Part shown: positions 12,550-23,700 of the stretch, one piece after another
How positions within the stretch are numbered: position 1 is the stretch's first letter
Layout of the letters: the number at the start of each line of letters is the position of its first letter
NCBI GenBank assembly: GCA_963920765.1
Contig: OY987243.1
Coordinates: 36,455,060 to 36,519,059 of the forward strand
Direction of reading: 5' to 3'
Length of the DNA: 64,000 bases
From: Ulota crispa
Taxonomy: Eukaryota > Streptophyta > Bryopsida > Orthotrichales > Orthotrichaceae
Notes under the pieces: generated by a model
What the model was told of the DNA's origin: nothing
The model's input: only the letters and a program-made list of their open reading frames with translations
The model's database searches: none
Made by a program: the position numbers and the translations under genes

Positions 12550-13220
12550 TACTAATTTTCAAATCATCAATAATGAGGAGCTAGCAACATGTACAAATGT
12601 GGTACTTTTTGCATGGAATTTTGGTGCCCACACGACAACATCAAAGCTAGAGATTTTGCACACATTTGGTAGATGGTTTATTGATTCTAGAATGCATGTG
12701 TCATTATCTTATTTCTCTCATAGGCTTAGTTCTATTAGTTGGGTAATTGGGTGTTTATAATATAATAAAATCTCTATTCGTTGGGTAGTTGGGTGTTCCT
12801 CCAAGAAGATTAAATGGCGGTTATGTGGCGGTTATATGGTTGTCCTTGGGGATGGGGTATACACGGGAATAGGGGGTGGCCGCTTGGAGAAGGAGGCAAA
12901 GCGTGTAGGTAGGCATAGTACAGGTAAGCTCATTGTAACGGAAAGGAGAAGAAGCTTGAAGAAGTTGATTATGAGGAAGGTCATGTTAATTTTTTTGCAA
13001 GGACCCCCTCCCGTGATGGCCCTCCACCGGAACGGCGGGTACAAAGGTCCACTAGTCAAAATATTAAAATAATGAGGAGCCGGCAACCTTCACAAACTAT
13101 GCACAAATTTGATACTTTTTGCATGGAATTTAGGTGTCCAAATAGCAACATAAAAACTTGAAATTTTGCAAATATTTGGTAGGTGATATATGGATTCTAG
13201 AATGCATTTGTCACTAGCAT
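12550..13220. repeat. diverged direct repeat pair inside the Stowaway-type element
   Basis: 12550-12710 and 13060-13220 are similar along about 160 bases, sharing ACTTTTTGCATGGAATTT and GATTCTAGAATGCAT. The sequence between them (about 12715-13055) includes a short doubled phrase around TTGGGTAATTGGGTG and a G/C-richer part. This suggests a local duplication or another nested insertion. Confidence 0.5.
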
Positions 13221-13288
13221 AATGACTAAAAATATAGTTAATCCGTCATGGAGAAATTTTTTGGAGCTTTATAATGGGGCAGAGGGAG

Positions 13289-14477
13289 TACATGACAAGT
13301 CATTTAGTTGCATTTTAATTTAGCACTGGTTTGAAAGCTATGCGAGGTTGATGGAAATATCATGCAATTCCAACTCTCAAGAGTTAAAAAGAGGACTTCA
13401 TTGATGATGGCTTGTGGCACCATTGGGGAGTCTTGAATAGAATCATTTGCTTTTTTTTTGGTCTACTATATAACTCGGTTGATTTAACAAAATCATTTAG
13501 AAAGAACTCCTAATTTGGTGTCAAGTGTGAATCTAGTCCAAAAGTATTATTATAGTCATTTTAATCCCCTATGAATGCCATTACTAGTGTCATTGCTTAC
13601 TTTGACCTCTATCATGCAATGGCAAAGTCTAGAGCTATGTAATCCTGTTTCAAAATTGTTCTTTACATATATTCTATTTTTACACTAGATATGAATGTTT
13701 ACTTTTTTTGTTTTCAACATGAAAATAACAAATAATAATTGTAGGTTTTTGTGAGAATTTGAAGTTATAGTGAATTTTTGAAGAAAAACTGAATAAGTTT
13801 CCTTCATATAAAATAGGGTTAAAAGATTGAAATTACATCCTATGTGTAAATTATAGTGTAAAATAGTATGGTGGAAATCAAGCAATAAAAAACATCTCAT
13901 ATCGCAAAATCAAGTTTTAAAAACAAAATCCAAAAACAGTAAGGTATATTGTACAGGTAAAAAAAACTGGTATTGGAAAAAAATGGCATGACTTGAAATT
14001 CTCAATGATGTAAGCATGCTATTAACAAAGTTGTGTACATAAAAAATTGGATAAACGTTTGATGTTTATTGATACTCATGGTTATAAAGAAGTAATTCGT
14101 GAATGATTGCAATGAAGTCGAATCGTCACCTCAATCAAAATGATGGATTTAGAAATTATCAAAGTTCTGATGATTTAATCTATTTTAAACTTGAAAACAC
14201 TTAAGGTGGAAGCACCCATACCCGATAACGTAAGAGGTTTTGCATCAACTTACAAAGTGTTTGAGGTGAAAAATATTTTTCCCATGTAGGAAGATAAGAA
14301 ATATTGAGATTGTAAAATTTTCATAATTTTATGTGTAAAATTTAAATGCCTATGAATTTTGGGAGTCAAAAAGTGTTCCTGGCCCATAATTAATGTTTAG
14401 ATGTATGCATTTCCACCAATAGTCAAACTAATTTTAGCTCATTACTTCCTACTTCACTTTGGGACAATGGGCATGAC
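13289..14477. other. AT-rich spacer, no gene seen
   Basis: There are only short Phe/Leu/Lys-rich open frames with many stops. No terminal repeat pair was recognised in this stretch. Confidence 0.45.
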
Positions 14478-14481
14478 TTAA

Positions 14482-15353
14482 CCCTTTAAAGACCACACAT
14501 ATTTTCACAAAATTCATTAGAAACCAAGGTAGTAACTTGGATGTGTAATTGAATCAAATATGGACCCAATTTGAATAATCCAACCGTACAAATGGGAAGA
14601 ACGCCTTGTTTATTGTAAAGTATCAAGATTCCAACAAGATCCACCATTAGAAGTGAAATACTATAATGATTGAGTGACCCATATGTGGAAAATCTCTAGT
14701 TTTCATGCTTGTGTGGTTTTGGATATTACTCCATACAAGTTTTGCTTGAATAGAGCCTTATATTCTAAAAAATAGGGTTTATCATCTTTCTGATAAGAGT
14801 AGTTTCATACAAAATGAATTAAAATAGCAATCACAAGGTGTAGCTAAGTGGACAAAAAGGGTCAAAATCCCCACTTTATTTGCTACCCAAAAACGATTTT
14901 CCTAAAAATTTGATCAATGCTATGGAAAATCCAATCGGTGAAGACAATCAAGAATTGACCTTAAATGTAGGATGACAAATTTTTAAGATGAATTGATAGC
15001 ACCATTTCAATAGATCTTCAAATACTACAATTATACTACTATTGTATAGAGAAACAATACAAGCGTATTTCTTAAGCATTTGAAAATTTTTGGACTCCAC
15101 AATTGAAATGTGGCATTCTTCTTGGATGTTTGATGACCAAGTATGGATACGTATTTTGAGGCCATGTTGTATAAACACCATTATTTATGAAAACTCACAT
15201 ACCCAATTCCATTGTTGTTTTTTTGGTTGGATGCATAATTCTTGTGATCACAAGTGTTCTTCAAGACCAGTTTCCAAATTGTTGAGCAATTTTATTCTAT
15301 AGGCCAAAAACCACTCTATTGAACCAAAATATGGTCCAATGGTCTCTAAAGGG
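14482..15353. mobile_element. piggyBac-like element B (TTAA flanks)
   Basis: Ends are CCCTTTAAAGACCA at the left and TGGTCTCTAAAGGG at the right, matching at 13 of 14 inverted positions, each bounded by TTAA (14478-14481 and 15354-15357). Length is 872 bp, with no transposase. The end sequence differs from element A (CCCCTAAAGG), so this is a related subfamily. Confidence 0.55.
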
Positions 15354-16045
15354 TTAAGTGATCCCAACTTTGAAAAGGACAAAAGAAAGCATTCCAAAGC
15401 ACCTATTCTTGTTGATATTGAAAATAGCACACCTTACTAGTTGGATATGGAATGTTGGTGACAATGGGTGCTTTCACCTTATGTCTTCCTTGATATTAGT
15501 CAATTTTAAATAAAATTTAATCTCCCATAATTCATGTAAATTCTATATTGCTTTGTTTTAATACTTTGCTAATTTACTTCATCTTTCTATAGATTTTCTA
15601 AGTTTTAATCCTTTAAGGACTAAGGGGGATCTTTTAGGTTCTCCAAAAAATGTAAAGATGAGTTATGAATTGTTGTCTAAAAAAATAAATGAATGATGAC
15701 CTTCAAACAAAAGTTGTTGATCCATAAATCATTTGCATAAAGTTGGATATATTATGGCACTCATCTTTTTTATCAATAAAATCAAGAAAAAGAGTTAAGA
15801 AATTTCTTCTAAGATTTTTTGGATAAAATAGTGATTTCCAAGATTTTTTAATTATTTTTTAATTTTTATCATGCTAGGTTGTAATTTTGGTGATTTAAAC
15901 ATACGTTTTGTTTAAAAATCATTTTTAGAAATCATTTTAAAGTGTCATTGTTTAAATTAGAAAATCTACATTTTGAGATGAAACAAACTTACATCGTTTG
16001 AATTTAGTTATTGAATAATTGTTCACAAGCATTTTCAGAATTTAT

Positions 16046-16963
16046 CCCCTACAGGACTGAGCCATTTTTTCAGTGAAAATCACTCAAAACTACCACTTTT
16101 GGGGGGTTAGCAAGAAGGTAATTTTTTTTTGAAATTTTGGGAAATCCACCTATAGGATCTTGCCCTAGACTAGATTAGGTACTTTTAAAAAAATATCAGG
16201 TCATTTCAAATGGACATGAGTGAGATATTTACATCTAAAGTGAAAAGAATTTTTTTTTTCATGCTACCGCAAAATTTTAGAAGCCTTTGACCATTCTTAC
16301 ATGAAAATAATTGCTCTATGCAACTTTGTGCTTTAATTTTCCCATGTAGGAGATCAAGTTAGCTATGTGTGGGAGAATTTTCAAATCAATTGGATTACAC
16401 AACACATGGGAAAAATCAGTAAGTAAAAAGAAATAGAGAATGAGTCAAATCACTAAACTGTTAAGAATTTAATTATTAAAATGAAAAATGAAAATCCCAA
16501 TGGTCATAATGTTGTGATAAACAATTTACTTCCTTAGGTTTTGTTTTTTTTCCAAAATAATGAAAATTGAGTAAAAAAAAAAGGACTTCAAAGTTTGTTT
16601 TAGAGTAGAGATTCCATAATTGCCCACAAACAAATACTCCTCATAGCTTTCATGTCATTGATTGAAATTAAATGATTCAAAGCTTCTCACCTATAAAAAA
16701 ATTTAAAGAACCAATTTCAAATTTTGATTTAAAAAAAAAGAAGTTTTTGGGCTGCCAGCCTGGGCAATCCTCCCTTGCTTTTTAGATTTTCATGCATAAC
16801 TTCTTCAATAATAGTTGGAATGAGGAAAAAATTAGATGCCTGCATAGATCTTTGAATTCCCCACCTTCAATAAAAGTTTCAAAAAATCACACAAAGTAAC
16901 TTATCCAAAGGTACATGCCCAAACTCCCACTTGTCCCTCAAAGGGACAATAGTCTTTTAGGAG
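16046..16963. mobile_element. piggyBac-like element C (TTAT flanks)
   Basis: The left end CCCCTACAGGACTGAGCC is preceded by TTAT, and the right end GTCTTTTAGGAG is followed by TTAT. The right portion (about 16640-16930) is related to the right arm of element A, sharing the ATGATTCAAAGCTTC, AAGTTTTTGGGCTGCC and CACACAAAGTA stretches. About 16200-16650 also matches 43313-43760 inverted. TTAT rather than TTAA flanks may be mutated or a variant target. Confidence 0.5.
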
Positions 16964-17692
16964 TTATACGGTACAAACGCTAAAGAATCAACCACATTTA
17001 TTTTGTAACATGAACTATGCCTACAAAAATTGGATTTCTCATCCACCTACATGTTCTCAAATAAATTATTCAAAATGTGCACTCTTGGTAATAAAGAATT
17101 AGATAATTGTCATATTTTACAAGGCTTGCATGCCCTTTAAAGATCAACACATGTGTTTGTATGCCAATCTTATAATCATTTAAAAATAGTAATAGTAAAA
17201 ATTTAAAGTGGAAACAATTCATTTTTAGATTTTGAACAGTTCAACAATGTGACTTGTTTATTAGAAAATGAGATTCATAGATTTCTTGTTCCTCTCACAT
17301 CATTATATTTTGAACATTGTTTGAAAATCTTTTTCAACCCTAGTCATCAATTTGTAAAATGGATTTGTTCATTACAATTAGTGCAACATACTATAACATT
17401 TAAAGGAGGTCATTGAATGAATTGTGCTTTCAAACATCATATTCAATTGTTTTTGAGTTTTTGGAAGTTTTTCCTTTTCAAATTCAAAAACAAATCCCAT
17501 AAAATTGTAAGATAGGTTTGAGGAATTAGAGACCAAAATTTTCAAATTTTGGACAAACTTAAAATGTGCGTAACTATTTTATTGACGTTTTCATATTATA
17601 AATTGTGCTGACTTTGGGTTGTACTGGGCAATTTAAAGACAAAATCATTATGAGTATGCATGGTTATGACATTTTACAAATAAATAGTAAAT

Positions 17693-18090
17693 GGGATTTG
17701 ATATGTGTACCACTCCTTTTTTACTATTCTACCACACCTACTAGCCAATATTTACAATATTAAAGTAAGTGTGGACCATGGGAAAAATATCGCTAATTTG
17801 AAAATACAATTTGATATAGAAGTTGCAACTTTGATTTTTTTAAGCTCCAGATCCTGCTCGTATTATTAGTTTTAAATATCTTAATTGAATGAAGCAAAGT
17901 TTAAATTTTTCAATTGATACCATGAAGGGGATCAAGAGCTGAAAAACAAAACTGAAGTTGCAACTTCTAAGTCAAGTTGTATTTCAAATTAGTGACGTTT
18001 TTCTCTTGGTCCACACCTACTTTAGTATTGTAAATATAGGCCATATAGTGAGTGTGGTAGAATAGTCAAAAAGGGTGGTACATAAGGTAG
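17693..18090. mobile_element. foldback MITE family FB, copy 1
   Basis: Arms of roughly 180 bp pair with each other: TGTGTACCACTCCTTTTTTA at the left end matches, inverted, AAAAAGGGTGGTACATA at the right, and ACTATTCTACCACACCTACT matches AGTGAGTGTGGTAGAATAGT inverted. There is no coding sequence. Its ends resemble the copies at 42.0, 44.0 and 45.4 kb but it is the most diverged. Confidence 0.6.
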
Positions 18091-18375
18091 GAGAACCTAA
18101 ATGTAACACCAGTTGTTTATTAACATTTACAAACAAACCTAATGTTACAAACTGTTGCACCCAAACACCCACAAGCATCACTTTGTCACCCATAACTATC
18201 AATTAATTACCCATAACCATTTGATTTATATTTGTTGGTTCCTGACAATGTCAAGTAACGCCCATGGGGACATAACATCAATGGGTGCACCTACCTTAAG
18301 GATTGAATAGCTTCATAAAAGATGGAAGTATATGTAGAAATGGAAAAGGAGATTTTGAGGAGTACGACTTTGAAT

Positions 18376-18526
18376 CACTACAAGAAATTGTGTCCTAATT
18401 GACATGTCCAAATTGACTAAATGTGTCCAAAGTGACAAAAAGATTGTCAAATTAGACAATTTTTGTAGATTTAGCCATGTTGATTTGGACATATTTCAAT
18501 CATTTAGGACAATTTTTCTTGTAGAG
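18376..18526. mobile_element. CACTA-type MITE (151 bp)
   Basis: Ends CACTACAAGAAATTGTGTCC and GGACAATTTTTCTTGTAGAG are long imperfect inverted repeats, with AAT on both sides (18373-18375 and 18527-18529) as the 3-bp target duplication. Internal CCTAATTGACA-like words are shared with the element at 9.5 kb. Confidence 0.8.
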
Positions 18527-18704
18527 AATGCAAATGTACATTCCATAGTCTCTACACCCCTTGATGAATTCATCTCCCTTTCATCTCCCTAGTCTTGTTT
18601 GCATACTATTTTTTGGTTCTTGTATTGCTCAAAGTCCAATGAAACTTATTCCGTCTGCCATTTAGTAAGTTCCAAGTATCATAGTTGCTCCTTTTTGTCA
18701 TTAA

Positions 18705-19500
18705 CCCCTGGGCGCCTTAGGCACAGGATGCTGTCGATGGGGATTAGTAAAAATGGGCTCTTGATCTTGGATTTGTGTGTACTTGGCTGGGGTGTGTACC
18801 TTAGCATAGGGGGTAGGGTTTGTGAGCAAACAGAGTGGGGTCACGGGCTAGGGGAGTTTAGAGTTAGGAGAATTGGAGTTGCCATCTGGAGGTGTAGGAG
18901 GGTGTTTTGGCCATTTGCAGGATTGTAAACTGGCTAGATCGGTGACCGCCAGTTTCTTGATCAATGGAGCCGTTTGGCACTAGAAATTTGTATCCTTCTT
19001 CAATCCTTTGAGCAACCTCCTCTAGCAATTTGAACGCGTACGGGGCTCCTGATGCCACCGTGCCAGTACCCCCCTCCTTCTCCGGTCGATCCTCCAGGGA
19101 AGGCCCTGAGAACCCCACTTTCACTGAATTCTTTTGAGGGCATCCGCAAGTTAGATGATGCCAAAATTTGGCATGCTGAAGCCTACCTACAAGCCGTAGA
19201 CCTCGTAAAAAATTCAAGAGCATCCCTTACACCAAGCATACCTTACGTGGCGTTCAAAACCAAACATCACCAAAAATTACACCCAATCACTTCTGGTCAA
19301 TGGAAGTTTGACTGCTATATTCTACACTTGGAGCCGGTGAAAAGATGTAAAAATTGAAGTCACTGATGGAGGTCCCGGCAAGCTAGCAATTTCAACGGTC
19401 AACTACCCTCGATGTAATTTTAGAGAAAATCATTCGACTTTCAAGGCCATGACCCTCATCGACTTGTCAAAGGCGGGATAAAATTACGGGCATTCAGGGG
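18705..19500. mobile_element. possible piggyBac-like element D, with non-repetitive interior
   Basis: The left end CCCCTGGGCGCC follows TTAA (18701-18704). The right end GGGCATTCAGGGG is followed by TTGA, a one-base departure from TTAA. The interior is richer in G/C than its surroundings and carries overlapping open frames of 119 codons (minus, 18864-19223) and 101 codons (plus, 19052-19357), neither of which I recognise. It could be a captured host fragment or a decayed transposon gene. The end assignment is tentative. Confidence 0.35.
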
Positions 19501-19590
19501 TTGATAACACCAAAGACTCTCTTTTTGTTAGCTTTCAAATGCAGAAGATGCTTTGCATGGGGACAAGCTACTTTCAATAGATACTGTATT

Positions 19591-19873
19591 TGTTGAAAGG
19601 TTGGAATAGAGCATTAGGAGTTTGCTCTAGGCCAAAGGAGATATGCTAGGTGGGGTACTTAGCATTGGAGACAGAGCATGTGGTAGGAGGCACCTCATAC
19701 AGAGGATCAGCCCATGAGTGTGGTTATCCCATATGGTTAGGTGAAAGGAGAGTGATTGGGAGAGTACATAGATGAGAGGGTTGGGTGACCCTCTCATCTC
19801 TTCCATTTGTATCTTATGCATTTGAGTATACCATGTGTGCCTTTGCTCTTCTATCTTCCCTATATTTTCAATA
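19591..19873 (+). repeat. 5' LTR of Copia copy 1 (283 bp)
   Basis: Begins TGTTGAAAGG and ends TTTTCAATA, so its ends are TG...TA rather than the usual TG...CA. It contains a hairpin at 19771-19798 (GATGAGAGGGT pairing with ACCCTCTCATC) just after the sequence TACATAG. It differs from its own 3' LTR at four sites, all transitions. Confidence 0.92.
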
Positions 19874-19887
19874 GGTTATGGGCCCAC
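19874..19887 (+). promoter_or_regulatory. primer-binding site, complementary to the initiator tRNA-Met anticodon arm
   Basis: GGTTATGGGCCCAC follows the LTR directly. It is the reverse complement of GTGGGCCCATAACC, which spans the anticodon (CAT) arm of plant initiator tRNA-Met. A site matching the inside of the tRNA rather than its 3' end implies priming by a tRNA half-molecule, as known for Drosophila copia. The tRNA sequence is from general knowledge. Confidence 0.75.
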
Positions 19888-20603
19888 GACTTAGAGTGTG
19901 GAGGTGCATTATGGTGAGTGGAGATCACATTTGAGGTACATCAGCCCTTAGATTTTGACCTTGTGCACTTGGAGGACTTCTTTAGCTTCCCTTTAGTGTT
20001 AGGGGTGTTTTTGTAGTGAGATTGCTTGTCATTTGAGCTACTTCAGCACTTGTCCTATCTTGTGGAGCATTTGGAGGACTACTCGTGCTTGTTTCATGGT
20101 TTGGGGTGCATTTGTGGTGGGAGAGGACCTTTGAAGAGCTTCATCTCTCTTTGCATGCTTTTTGGAGTCTTTGGAGATCTTGTTTTACCTCTTGGAGAGT
20201 GGCTGATCCTCATTTAGCTTGGTGGAGCACCAAATTCGAGTTTGTGAAAGTGTGGACCTTTTTGGAGCTTGTTGGAGGATATGATCTATCATATTGGAGG
20301 AATTGATCCACTTTGAAGCTTATTTGGAGGTCCATTTGGTGTTGCACAAGTTTTTGGAGGTGTGGAGTTGTTAAGGGTGGAGTTGCTAAGGGTGGAGTTG
20401 CACCACCAAAGTGCTTGTTTGAAGCACAAAGAGGTGATTTGTGAGTTTGTACTTGCTTTAGTTGGTTTCTACCCTTGCTTGAGGTTGTTTGCTCAAGTGG
20501 ATGCATAGTATTTGCTCAAAGGGGGCTGAAATTGCAAGGAGTGAGTTTGAGGGTGAGGTTTGAGTGATAACCTCACATTTTGGGAGATCTTGTGCTCCTT
20601 TGA

Positions 20604-20748
20604 GGGTTGGGTTGTATACTTCAGTCCCTTGTGTGTGAAGAGAGCTAGGGTTTGCTTGGGAGGTGGTTGAGTTGCATACTTCAGCCCCTTTGTGTGCATA
20701 GAAAGCTAGAGATTTGTTTGAGAGGTGGTTGAGTTGCATACTTTAGCC
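20604..20748 (+). repeat. tandem repeats in the Copia leader before gag
   Basis: Two to three units of about 65-70 bases, each with the phrase TACTTCAGCCCCTT(G)TGTG and then GAGAGCTAGGGTTTGCTTG or a variant, run up to the gag start. Copies 1 and 2 share this number; the copy at 57-62 kb has about five units. Confidence 0.7.
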
Positions 20749-23700
20749 ATGGCCACCTATGAGGGTGAGACACCCCGTGTTGTGGACAAGTTCAATGGAG
20801 ACAATTTCTCCTTGTTCAAGTTCAAAATGGAGATGATCCTTGATGAAAAGGATCTTTGGGACATTGTGGAGGGCACTGAGACGCCTCCTTCAAGTGATAG
20901 TGACCCCAAGGTCATCTCGGCCTTCAAAAAGCGTGAGAAGACGGCGTTTCGCATCTTGTGCACTCACATGGTGGATGCACAAATCCAACACGTCAAGTCT
21001 TGCAAGGGAGCTGCGGAAGCATGGAGGACCCTACGCAGCATCCACAAAACCAAGAGCTTGGCCAATGTGTTGTTCTTGAGGCGCAAGTTCTTCACTATGA
21101 AGATGCAAGAGACCGATGACCTCTTGCAACACATCAACAAAGTGAAGACTCTTGCGGACCAACTTGAGGCCCTTGATGTGCCCGTGACGCAAGGGGACAT
21201 TGTCATGACCATTTTGGAGAGCTTGCCACCTTCTTATGAGAACTTGATTGTGGCCATGGAGACCAAGGACATCAAGGAGCTCACCCTCACCTACGTGACG
21301 TCGCGGTTGATGCATGAAGTGACAAGGAAGAAGGAGCATCAGATGGTGGCCACGGAGAGTGCGGCATTGGTTGCTCGCCACAAGAGTGGTGGAGATTCAA
21401 CCAAGGTTCAAGGTGAGCCGCTTCTATGTTTCCATTGTGGCAAACCGGGCCACTTTGCTCGTAATTGCTATAAACGCAAAAGTGGCAAGGGTGAGAAGGC
21501 CAATAAAGCCAAGGTAGAAGAGAGTGGTGAGGACTATGCGTTCATGGCCTCTCATGATGGTCCATTGCACTTCGGGGGTGATTGGATCATGGATTCTGGG
21601 GCTACCACCCACATGTCACCCCATAGAGCTCATTTTGACACCTTTGAGCCCATTGCGGAAAGGAAGGTGTTCATGGGTGACGAATCGATGCTCCAAGCCC
21701 TTGGAAGGGGGTCCATTTTGGTGGACACCCTTGTTGAAGGATGCACCAAGCGCATTCGGTTCAAAAATGTGTTGTATGTGCTCAAGTTGCAAAGCAACCT
21801 CCTTTCGGTGAGCAAGATAGTGGAGGGAGGGTTGAATGTTCAATTTGGAGGTTTTGGGTGCATTGTGAGGTCTCCCAATGGAGACACCCAAGCCATGGCA
21901 ACACGAGAGGGCAACTTATATCTTTTGCGGTGCAAGGTTGTGCTTGGAGGAGAGAGTGCCCAAGTTGCCACTTCTACCAAGGATGGGTTGATTTTGTGGC
22001 ATCGACGCATGGGGCACCTAAATGTACAAAGTTTGAGGGCTCTTCCAAGCTTGGTGAGTGGCCTTGACCTTCTCAAATCTCATGGTGATGGCTTGCCCAA
22101 TGCTTGTGAGGGTTGCATTGAGGGCAAGCAACAACGGCACTCCTTTCCAAAGGATGGTGCCACACGTGCCACCAAGGTGTTGGGCATTGTGCATTCAGAT
22201 GTGTGTGGCCCCATGAAGACCACGTCATTGGGTGGGGCAAGGTATTTCTTGACCTTCATTGACGACCTTTCAAGAAAGGTGTGGGTGTACCTTCTCAAGG
22301 CCAAGAGCGAGTGTTTTGATCGCTTCAAGGAGTTCAAGGCCTTGGTGGAGGAGGCGGAGCGCTCCATGAAGGTGTTGCGGTCCGACAACGGCGGGGAGTA
22401 CACTTCCAACCAATTCGAGGCCTATTTGAAGACCCAAGGTATTGTGCACCAAACCTCAACTCCACATATGCCGCAGCAAAATGGAGTGGCTGAGAGGGCC
22501 AATCGTACCATTGTGGAGATGGCTAGAAGCATGCTCTATGGCCAAAAGCTTGGGTTGGAGTATTGGGCCGAGGCGGTGAGCAACGCGATGTACATTCGCA
22601 ATCGATGCCCCACTAGTGCGGTGGATGGCAAAACTCCACAAGAGGCGTGGAGTGGGAGGAGGCCTTCCGTGGCTCACATAAGGGTGTTTGGGTGTGTTGC
22701 ATATGCCAAGATTCCGGATGCATCAAGGACCAAACTTGATGCAAAGGCGGTGAGGTGTTTGTTTTTGGGATATTGTGAGGGCTCCAAGGCATATATGCTC
22801 ATTTGTTTGGAGTCCAAGAAGATCATTCGATGTTGTGATGTGACTTTCTGTGAGCAAAGAGAGTTGCAGGGAGACTTGGAGTTGGATCCAAGTGGGAGTA
22901 GTGGTGACCTTGTTGTGGACTCACCTCCAACGCCTTTGCATGGTGGCCATGATGATGACGAAAACGATCAGGACCAGCCCCTTGAAGATGGAGATGGTGA
23001 CCTTGTAGATGGAGATGGTGACCTTGTGGAGGATGCAAGTGCAAGCCAAGGTGATGACGGCTCCAAGCCCAAGAAGAACCCAAAGAAAAAGAAGGCACAC
23101 AACATTGCTCCAAGAGCTGAAGTGGGAGGAAGCCAACACGTGGGAGGTGTGCGGCGGTCCACAAGGGTAAGCAAGCCGTTGGGGGAGTGGTGGAAGAACC
23201 ACATCTTCCCTCAACCATCTTTGAACTCGGATCATGCTAATGTGGCTGTTGTTCATGACCCCACCACACTTGGAGAGGCCTTGGAGTCTCGGGATGCAAG
23301 CAAGTGGGAGGCAGCCATGGAGGAGGAGTACCACTCCCTCTATGCCAACGGCACGTGGGAGTTGACCACCCTTCCTCCATCTCGCAAGGCCGTGGGATGC
23401 AAGTGGGTGTTCAAGACCAAGAGGGATGCCACGGGGGAGATTGTGCGCCACAAAGCAAGGTTGGTGGCAAGGGGGTTCTCTCAAGTCCAAGGAGTGGACT
23501 TCAACGAGACCTTTGCTCCCGTGGCCAAGTTTACCACCATATGGTGCGTTGTGGCCCTTGGAGCTTCATTGGACTTGGAAATGCACCAAATGGATGTGAA
23601 GACGGCCTTCCTCAACGGCGACTTGGAGGAGGACATCTACATGGAGCAACCCAAGGGGTTTGTGCAACGTGGTCATGAGCACTTAGTTTGCAAACTTGCC

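Larger units (their letters stand above)
12021..13288. mobile_element. Stowaway/mariner-type element with TA flanks
   Basis: The left end CTCCCTCTGTCCC follows TA (12019-12020), and the right end GGGGCAGAGGGAG is followed by TA (13289-13290). Inverted ends of the form CTCCCTCYGTCCCA with a TA duplication are the classic Stowaway (Tc1/mariner) signature. At 1268 bp it is long for a MITE because it contains other repeats: 12066-12385 matches 1325-1765 inverted, and 12550-12710 is repeated, diverged, at 13060-13220. No transposase is present. Confidence 0.75.

Noticed and set aside
12832-13086. Pair of opposite frames of about 80 codons
   Set aside because: They lie inside a Stowaway-type element and mirror each other; nothing recognisable.
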